Assembly (NCBI RefSeq): GCF_000472545.1
Contig: NZ_AWZV01000009.1
Coordinates: forward strand, 62,001 to 126,000
DNA from: Burkholderia sp. WSM2232
GTDB lineage: Bacteria > Pseudomonadota > Gammaproteobacteria > Burkholderiales > Burkholderiaceae
DNA length: 64,000 bases
Direction of reading: 5' to 3'
Part shown: one piece after another, positions 58,141-64,000 of the stretch
Numbering within the stretch: the stretch's first letter is position 1
Layout: each line of letters opens with the position of its first letter
The notes under the pieces: model-generated
Seen by the model: the letters and a program-made list of their open reading frames with translations, nothing else
The model's database searches: none
What the model was told of the DNA's origin: nothing
Program-made: the position numbers and the translations under genes

Positions 58141-58950
58141 TCAGCGCCGCGCGGCGGCGGGGCGCTCGATAAGCCGCGCCGACAGAAACCGGTGCTCCGC
58201 CGAAAAGAGCCGCCGATAAGTGAGCAGCACCGCGCCCACCGTTCCGAGCGCCGACGAAGCCGCAATCAGGAACATGATCACGATCTGGTAGCGCACCGCC
58301 TGCAGCGGCGACTGACCGGCCAGCACCTGGCCGGTCATCATGCCCGGCAGACTCACCACGCCGACCACCGCCATCTGGTTCAGCGTCGGCATCATGCCTG
58401 CGCGCACGGCCTGACGCGCCGGTGCCTGCGCGGCTTCCCAGCGGGTCGCGCCGAGCGCAAGCGCCATGTCCACGCGGTCGCGCCGTGCAGTCAGTTCCTC
58501 GGTCATGCGTTCAATGCCGAGCGATACGCCCGTGAGCGTGTTGCCCAGAATCATGCCGAGTATCGGAATCGCATACTGCGGCTCGTACCACGGGTGAATG
58601 CGGATCACGACGAAGAGCCCCACCGCGGCCACGAGCCACGAACTGACCCAGATCGACAGCACGCTGTCCGCACGTTGTCCCCGGTAGGTGCGGGTGCCGC
58701 GTTGCGCGCCCGCGAAGCCGGCAATCAGCGTCATCGCGATCATTAACGGCAGCACGACGAACCAATGGTCGTAGCGAAACACCCAGCCGAGCACATAGCC
58801 AATGGCGAGCAACTGCACGACGGTGCGCACGCCGGCCCATGCGAGCTTGCGTTCGAGCTCGAGCTTCAGTGCGACCGACACCACGCCGTTTACGACGATC
58901 AGCAGCGCCGCGATCGCGACGTCCCACAGACTCAGGGTTTGCAATGTCAT
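58141..58950 (-). CDS. fetB: Iron export ABC permease FetB (UPF0014)
   Basis: Predicted protein of 269 residues with about seven hydrophobic segments. WDVAIAALLIVVNGVVSVAL, ARTVVQLLAIGYVLG and the MIAMTLIAGFAGAQRGTRTY region match the FetB/YbbM family, with the AAPARQAVRAGMMPTLNQM cytoplasmic loop. In E. coli FetAB exports iron and protects from peroxide. Its start overlaps the fetA stop by 4 bases. Confidence 0.88.
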   Translation of the reverse strand: MTLQTLSLWDVAIAALLIVVNGVVSVALKLELERKLAWAGVRTVVQLLAIGYVLGWVFRYDHWFVVLPLMIAMTLIAGFAGAQRGTRTYRGQRADSVLSIWVSSWLVAAVGLFVVIRIHPWYEPQYAIPILGMILGNTLTGVSLGIERMTEELTARRDRVDMALALGATRWEAAQAPARQAVRAGMMPTLNQMAVVGVVSLPGMMTGQVLAGQSPLQAVRYQIVIMFLIAASSALGTVGAVLLTYRRLFSAEHRFLSARLIERPAAARR

Positions 58951-59657
58951 CGGCTGGACTCTGTACGGGTGGGCGCAAGGGCGGGTTCATCGAGCGTCCC
59001 TGCACGCATGGTCAGATGCCGCTCGCTCATGCGCGCGGCTTGCGCGGGATCGTGCGACACCCAGATCGACGCACGAGCGCCGCGCGCGGCGTCAAACCAG
59101 GCGCGCACGAGAGTTTCAATGGCGTGGGACGATTCGGGATCGAGCGAAGCCGTGGGTTCGTCGAGCAGCAGCACTGGCGGCGCGAGTTGCAGTACGCGAA
59201 TGAGTGCAGTGATCTGTGCTTCGCCCCCTGACAGTTCGCTCGCCCGTTTGTCGAGGAAGTCGCTGCTGCGGCCCGCCTGTGCGACGAGACTCGCGGCGTA
59301 ATCGCGATCAAAGCGCACGTCGCGATAGGCGCGCAACTCGAACGGATAACACAGGTTGTCTTCCACGCTGCCGTCGAGCAGCGCGGGCCGCTGCCGGATA
59401 TACGCGACATTGCGCCGGTACGCCGGAATCGCGGCCCGGCTGACGGGCGCTCCACGCCACAGGATGGCGCCGGCGTCGAGCGGATCGAGCAGCGCCAGCG
59501 CGCGCAGGAACACGCTCTTGCCCGAACCCGACGGACCGGTGATAGCCACGCGCTCGCCCGCACTGAGCGCGAAACGGGTGGACTGCAACAGCGTCTGGCC
59601 GCTTAAGGCGTCGCGCCGGACAATGCCGTCGGCAAGAACAAGCGGAATCTGAGTCAT
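58947..59657 (-). CDS. fetA: Iron export ABC ATPase FetA
   Basis: Predicted protein of 236 residues with Walker A GPSGSGKS, Q-loop region YIRQRPALLDG, signature ELSGGEAQI and Walker B PPVLLLDEPTASLD. It is the ATPase partner of FetB. A substitution of Gln for Arg after the signature (EAQI rather than EQQR) is seen in YbbL-type ATPases. The pair forms an operon transcribed away from the AsmA gene. Confidence 0.87.
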   Translation of the reverse strand: MTQIPLVLADGIVRRDALSGQTLLQSTRFALSAGERVAITGPSGSGKSVFLRALALLDPLDAGAILWRGAPVSRAAIPAYRRNVAYIRQRPALLDGSVEDNLCYPFELRAYRDVRFDRDYAASLVAQAGRSSDFLDKRASELSGGEAQITALIRVLQLAPPVLLLDEPTASLDPESSHAIETLVRAWFDAARGARASIWVSHDPAQAARMSERHLTMRAGTLDEPALAPTRTESSR

Positions 59658-59791
59658 GAAAACGAAGGAGGCGCGTTAAGCATGGTGAGCGATGCAGCAT
59701 GATAGGGGCAACAGCGTAGCCGCGCACTCGACCCGCGGGCACAATATCTGCTGCACGACCCACAACCAAGAAAAACTCGCGGGAGCGTTTG

Positions 59792-62347
59792 ATGGCAGGG
59801 TCGAGCACAATCGGAAGACGGATCGGCAAAATCGTCGCATGGATCGTGGCGATCATCGTGATTCTCGTGATTGCGCTCACCGTTTTCATCCTGACCTTCG
59901 ACTGGAATCGCGCCCGCCCCTACGTCAATGACAAGGTCACGCAGGCCATCGGCCGCCAGTTCACGATCAATGGCGACCTGCGGGTCGGCTTGCGTCATCC
60001 GGTCGGCGAGACGGGCTGGAAAAGCTGGGTGCCCTGGCCGCGCTTTTCGGCGGCCAATATCACGATTGCCAACCCGGACTGGGCGAAGCGCCCGCAGTTC
60101 GCGACCCTCGACGAAATCGATTTCCAGGTGAAGGTGCTGCCGCTCCTCGCGCACGACATCGTGATTCCGGCGATCAACCTCGTGAATCCGTCCGTCGATC
60201 TCGAACGCATGATGGATGGCCGCAACAACTGGACGTTCGAGCTTCCGAAGTCGAAGACGCCGTCGCAATGGAAATTGCAATTGCATGACATCGTGTTCGC
60301 GAAGGGCAACATTGCGCTTTCTGACGAGCAGAAGAAAGTCGACGCGCAAATGGTGGTCGATACGCTCGGCCAGCCCATCCCGATTGGCGAGGCGTTGAAG
60401 CAGCAGGAACAGGCATCGCGCAAGGCATCGGCCGAGGCGGTGGGCAAGGAAGGCGCGAAGAAGCTCGGCGCGCAGGCAGATGCGCAGGCGGCGTCGGCGG
60501 CCTCCGCTGCTGCGGCGGCCGCGGCCTCCGGGGCGTCGTCGACGGATATTCATGCGTCGGGCACGACGGCGGCCACGGGCGCTTCGGGCGGGCTCGTCGC
60601 GGGCGGCTCGAAGGGCGCAAGTGCTGTGACAGGCGCAAGCGGCGCGGCGCTCGCCTCGGCGTCGGGCGCGCAGAGCGCGAGCGCAGCCAGCGTGGTCAGC
60701 GGGACCAGCGACGCGAGCGGAGCAAGCGCCACCACGGCGGCCAGCGGTCGCCCTCGCGACATCCCGCCTTACGCGATTGGCTGGACCCTCAAAGGCACGT
60801 ACAACAAGACGCCGGTCTCGGGCAGCGGCAAGGTGGGCGGCGTGCTCGCGCTCCAGGACGCGAACCGGCCGTTTCCCGTGCAGGCGGACGTCAAAGCGGG
60901 CGATCTGCATGTGGGCCTCGTGGGCACGGTCACCGACCCGGCGCATCTGGCCGCCGTCGACCTGCGCCTGTGGGTGCAGGGCAGCAGCATGGCAAAGCTC
61001 TATTCGCTGACGGGCGTGACCTTGCCCGACACGCCGCCTTATGCCACCGAGGGACGGTTCGTCGGCCAGTTCAAGACGACCGGCAACGTGTTCAAGTATG
61101 AAAACTTTACAGGACGTGTGGGCGGCAGCGACCTGAACGGCTCGCTCATCTACACGGCGCGTCAACCGCGCCCGCTGCTGCAAGGCCAACTCGAGTCCCG
61201 TCTGCTGCAGTTCTCCGACCTCGCGCCTGTGATCGGCGCCGACTCCAACGCGAGTAAGGCCAAGCGTGGCGATGGGACGATGCAGCCGTCGAGCAAGGCA
61301 CTGCCGGTCGAAGAATTCCGCACCGACCGCTGGAAGGCGATCGACGCGGACGTGAAATTCACCGGCCGGCGCATCGTCAAGAACGCCGATCTGCCTATCA
61401 CCGATCTGTATACGCACATTGTGATGACCAACGGCGTGCTCTCACTCGAGCCGCTGAAATTCGGCGTGGCCGGCGGCACGCTCGCTTCCAACATTCATCT
61501 GGACGGCAGCGGCGCGCCGCTCAAGGCCCGCTTTGCGACCGCCGCGCGGCATCTCAAGCTGAAACAACTGTTCCCCAACTTCAAGACGATGCAGAACGCG
61601 CTCGGCGAAATCAACGGCGACGCCGCGCTCACTGCAACGGGCAATTCGCCGGCCGCGCTCGCCGCGACCTCGAACGGGGAGGTGAAGGCGCTCGTCACGG
61701 AAGGCACCGTGAGCCGTCTGCTGATGGAAGCCGCGGGTCTGAACGTGGCCAACGTTGTCTATGAGAAGCTGTTCGGCAATCGCGACGTGAAGATCAACTG
61801 CGCGGCCGCCGACTTTGTCGCGACCGACGGCGTGCTCGAGTCGCGCGTGTTCGCACTCGACACGGACGATGCGGTGATCGACATCGACGGCCACGTCAAC
61901 ATGCGCGACGAAACGATGGACCTCGGCGTACATCCGCACACGAAGGGTTTCCGCGTGTTTTCGCTGCGCTCGCCGCTGTATGCGAAGGGCACGTTCAAGA
62001 ACCCGCACGTCGGTGTGAATGCCGCCGCGCTCGCGTTGCGGGGCGGCGCTGCAGTGGGTCTCGGTCTGGTCAATCCATTTGCCGCGCTGCTGCCCTTGCT
62101 CGCGCCGAGCAACAACAAGCCGTTGCCGTGTGCCCAGTTGCTGTCGCAGGTGCGTCAGGCGCCGAAGGCGCCGCCGCCTGGCAGCAAACAGCCACCCAAG
62201 CCCGCCATTTCCCTCGAGGGCGCGCCGGTCAACAAGCGCTCATCTGGCGAAGCCGCGGCTTCCGCGCCCACGTCCGCGTCTGCACCGGCCGGTCGCAAGG
62301 CAGTCCCTGCGTCGCCGGCGAGCGCAGCCGAATACAAGGGAAGCTGA
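59792..62347 (+). CDS. AsmA family protein
   Basis: Predicted protein of 851 residues. One N-terminal membrane helix (IVAWIVAIIVILVIALTVFI) precedes a periplasmic part of the AsmA/YhdP-like bridge type: TFDWNRARPYVNDKVTQAIG, MMDGRNNWTFELPKS, and the C-terminal AsmA_2 region (DTDDAVIDIDGHVNMRDETM). Such proteins help move phospholipids to the outer membrane. An Ala/Ser/Gly-rich insertion of about 100 residues (roughly 225-325) splits the fold. GGGAG lies 6 bases before the ATG at 59792. Confidence 0.88.
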   Translation: MAGSSTIGRRIGKIVAWIVAIIVILVIALTVFILTFDWNRARPYVNDKVTQAIGRQFTINGDLRVGLRHPVGETGWKSWVPWPRFSAANITIANPDWAKRPQFATLDEIDFQVKVLPLLAHDIVIPAINLVNPSVDLERMMDGRNNWTFELPKSKTPSQWKLQLHDIVFAKGNIALSDEQKKVDAQMVVDTLGQPIPIGEALKQQEQASRKASAEAVGKEGAKKLGAQADAQAASAASAAAAAAASGASSTDIHASGTTAATGASGGLVAGGSKGASAVTGASGAALASASGAQSASAASVVSGTSDASGASATTAASGRPRDIPPYAIGWTLKGTYNKTPVSGSGKVGGVLALQDANRPFPVQADVKAGDLHVGLVGTVTDPAHLAAVDLRLWVQGSSMAKLYSLTGVTLPDTPPYATEGRFVGQFKTTGNVFKYENFTGRVGGSDLNGSLIYTARQPRPLLQGQLESRLLQFSDLAPVIGADSNASKAKRGDGTMQPSSKALPVEEFRTDRWKAIDADVKFTGRRIVKNADLPITDLYTHIVMTNGVLSLEPLKFGVAGGTLASNIHLDGSGAPLKARFATAARHLKLKQLFPNFKTMQNALGEINGDAALTATGNSPAALAATSNGEVKALVTEGTVSRLLMEAAGLNVANVVYEKLFGNRDVKINCAAADFVATDGVLESRVFALDTDDAVIDIDGHVNMRDETMDLGVHPHTKGFRVFSLRSPLYAKGTFKNPHVGVNAAALALRGGAAVGLGLVNPFAALLPLLAPSNNKPLPCAQLLSQVRQAPKAPPPGSKQPPKPAISLEGAPVNKRSSGEAAASAPTSASAPAGRKAVPASPASAAEYKGS

Positions 62348-62439
62348 TGCACTTCCTCAGCGCAGACTCGTTGAGCTGGATGTTTGGCGGCGGCCTTTCT
62401 TTTGTCTTTCTATGGCTGATCAGCGTGCCTTCAACCTGA
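62347..62439 (+). CDS. Possible 30-residue membrane peptide
   Basis: The ATG shares its A with the last base of the AsmA-gene stop (TGATG), a common coupling arrangement. The frame encodes one hydrophobic segment (MFGGGLSFVFLWLISV). No homologue is recalled and 30-codon frames occur by chance, so this is tentative. Confidence 0.3.
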   Translation: MHFLSADSLSWMFGGGLSFVFLWLISVPST

Positions 62440-62633
62440 CGGCGACGTGAATGCAGGCGAGCCGCTAGCGCAGCCCAGCAGGTCGCCGTGCGGTGCCAGC
62501 GCGGCGGAATGTAGACGAGGCAGAACGTGAGCTGGGCGGCGATTGGATTGCGGCACAGCGAAGGCAAACGGAAAGACATACGGAAATGAAAACGCGGCGC
62601 CTATGAGCGCCGCGCGTCGGAAATCCACACGCC

Positions 62634-63125
62634 TTATCGCAACGAGCGCGGTGTGGCGTCGCCTGCTGCGTCCTGCCGCCGAACGCCGCGACGCGCGCCC
62701 ACGCGTGTCGCACCGAATTCGGTCAGAATCCTGCCGCGGGCGCGGCTTGCGAAAACAAGAAAGCCGAAGCCGTCGGCTTCATACCAGTAACCGCCGTTCT
62801 CGAGGCCGTCGAGCGGTTGTTCCAGTGCATTGGTAATGGATTCGATGCAGCGCCGCCGCAGTTCCGCCGCAGCCGGGTAGGGCGGATGCGCGCCGCGCAC
62901 GCTGCACAGAAGCACGTCGAGTCCGGGCAACACGTGCGCATAAAGAACCGGCTCGTCTTGGGCCCGAGCACGCGCGATCTTGGTGTCGAGTTGACCGAAG
63001 GGCTTGAAATGCCGCAGTACCGCGAGGAACGACTCATCGCCGTCCACCTTCGCGCGTCTACGCTTTTTCGGGAAGGACATAAAAATTCGCCTGAAAAAGA
63101 ATTGCAAGAAACGCAGCGTCCTCAT
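62634..63125 (-). CDS. Conserved-looking protein of unknown function
   Basis: Predicted protein of 163 residues, not recognised. The centre contains VLRHFKPFGQLDTKIARARA, VLYAHVLPGLDVLLCS and a GGYWYEADGFGFLVFASRAR segment. The ATG at 63125 has GGGAG 7 bases upstream. A start at 63080 (MSFPKKRRR) would give 148 residues without a ribosome binding site. Good third-position G/C bias in this frame supports it as real. Confidence 0.6.
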   Translation of the reverse strand: MRTLRFLQFFFRRIFMSFPKKRRRAKVDGDESFLAVLRHFKPFGQLDTKIARARAQDEPVLYAHVLPGLDVLLCSVRGAHPPYPAAAELRRRCIESITNALEQPLDGLENGGYWYEADGFGFLVFASRARGRILTEFGATRVGARRGVRRQDAAGDATPRSLR

Positions 63126-63458
63126 GCGACAACTCCCGGCTTCGCGCGCCGCACGTCGATCTTTTATAGCATACGACAAGGCCGGATTCACGATGATTCG
63201 ACGATCCCGCCGCCTCACCGCTTCCCGCACGAATCATGCCGAACCGCCTCGCCGCGCGCTTTCGCATTCCAGCACATCTGACTCCATCATAGACGCACGA
63301 CGCGCCGAAAAAACATCTTGCACCAATAAAAAAGTCATTTTTATGTGGGCCGGCGCAATCCGGCCTCACGTTGAAATCTTGCCGATTCACGTCGATAATG
63401 GCCCGTCCGGCTGGCGGTTCCCGCGAGCCGCCGCGGCTTGAACGACCTTCGGGCGAAC

Positions 63459-64000
63459 ATGAAATTAGTCACCAAGGGTCTGCTGCTGATCGCCGTGCCC
63501 AGCCTCGTCGAACTGGCGCTTCTCGGCGTCGTCTTCGACACGCAGGAGCAGACAGCGCAGGCCGCGCAATGGGTTACCACCAGCAAGCAGATTCTCTATC
63601 AGTCGTCGGCGCTTGCCGATCCGCTGCTGCGTCAGGCCGCCCGCGTGCGAACCGGCATGGTGATCGGCGACGCATCGCTACTCGAACGGCATACGGTGTG
63701 GATCGACATGAGCGACCGTCTGTCGAAGCTCGACGCGCTGGTTGCCGACACGCCGCAACAGGCAGAGCGTGTCCATAAGATGAGACGCGCGATCGACGCC
63801 TATCGCGCGCAGACCGTGACCGTTGCACAGGCGTTGCACGACGGCCGCAGCGGCGGCTCGCTCGCCGCGCTGGAAAGTGGTGCGCTGCCGCAGCCGATCG
63901 TGGCGTTTCGCGACGAACTCGCGGCATTCGGCGAAGAGGCCTCGCGTCTGGATGGTGAGCGCTCGGTGGCGCTCGCGCGGCGCCGCGCGCGTCAGCAATA
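63459..64000 (+). CDS. Sensor protein with CHASE3-type periplasmic domain, 5' end only
   Basis: The window ends in the frame after about 180 codons. One N-terminal membrane helix (LLLIAVPSLVELALLGVVF) precedes a helical domain with QWVTTSKQILYQSSALADP, RTGMVIGDASLLERHTVWID and a later VAFRDELAAFGEE, resembling the CHASE3 domain of hybrid histidine kinases and chemoreceptors. The output domain lies outside the window. An A/T-rich patch (63300-63350) upstream may hold the promoter. Confidence 0.7.
   Translation, partial: MKLVTKGLLLIAVPSLVELALLGVVFDTQEQTAQAAQWVTTSKQILYQSSALADPLLRQAARVRTGMVIGDASLLERHTVWIDMSDRLSKLDALVADTPQQAERVHKMRRAIDAYRAQTVTVAQALHDGRSGGSLAALESGALPQPIVAFRDELAAFGEEASRLDGERSVALARRRARQQ

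Overview
This window looks like a chromosomal stretch from a high-GC betaproteobacterium of the Burkholderia sensu lato group, most likely Paraburkholderia. The reasons are strong G/C bias at third codon positions, the orders trxA-rho-rpmE2, ffs-dnaX-ebfC-recR, surE-pcm-nlpD-rpoS and phaC-phaA-phaB-phaR, and a BktB closely resembling the Cupriavidus enzyme as I remember it. No phage, transposase, integrase, CRISPR array, rRNA or tRNA was seen. Most of the window is core genome. The accessory flavour comes from single genes and from many tandem-repeat tracts.

Layout. 1-5.1 kb: the end of moaD, moaE, a truncated haemoglobin divergent from nsrR, and clpB with a sigma-32 promoter and a strong terminator. 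5.1-11 kb: a YidB-like protein, an exported helix-hairpin-helix protein with a histone-like tail, an AdhR/NmlR-type MerR overlapping a carboxymuconolactone decarboxylase-family gene, a MATE pump and an ArnT-like glycosyltransferase. 11-16 kb: rpmE2, mtfA, a MerR regulator broken by two lesions, rho and trxA. 16-25 kb: 4.5S RNA, dnaX (with a candidate frameshift site for the gamma subunit), ebfC, recR, then a class III CoA-transferase followed by an NMT1/SsuA-type ABC importer. 25-33 kb: a quinone-reductase-like MDR protein, surE-pcm-nlpD-rpoS, a PolB-like 3'-5' exonuclease and rlmD. 33-36 kb: bamD divergent from rluD-pgeF. 36-45 kb: the polyhydroxyalkanoate cluster phaC-phaA-phaB-phaR, then rimO, a KDG-kinase-like gene and bktB. 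45-50 kb: an exported unknown, metC, serB and a cytochrome P450. 50-55 kb: a two-gene NHEJ module (ku, ligD) and a small hydrophilic protein. 55-64 kb: a LysR/MDR divergent pair, an exported unknown, fetAB, a large AsmA-family protein, an unknown, and the start of a CHASE3-type sensor.

Working together. phaA/phaB make (R)-3-hydroxybutyryl-CoA, phaC polymerises it, phaR regulates the pathway and bktB could add longer 3-ketoacyl precursors. rpoS, clpB, ku/ligD and the small hydrophilic protein point to stationary-phase and stress survival. nsrR with the globin suggests a nitric-oxide response.

Most unusual signals: (1) an A7 tract in dnaX followed at once by an out-of-frame TGA and a perfect 6-bp hairpin, which would give a 438-residue gamma subunit; (2) a MerR regulator with one frameshift and one in-frame TAG but an apparently intact operator; (3) repeated expansion of 12-bp (four-codon) tandem units at four separate loci, plus 6-, 9/18- and 11-bp repeats elsewhere; (4) TACAAT -10 boxes ending 6 nt before the ATG of dnaX and surE, suggesting leaderless mRNAs. 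I found no clear multi-gene system of unknown type. All calls are from reading the sequence; no database search was run.
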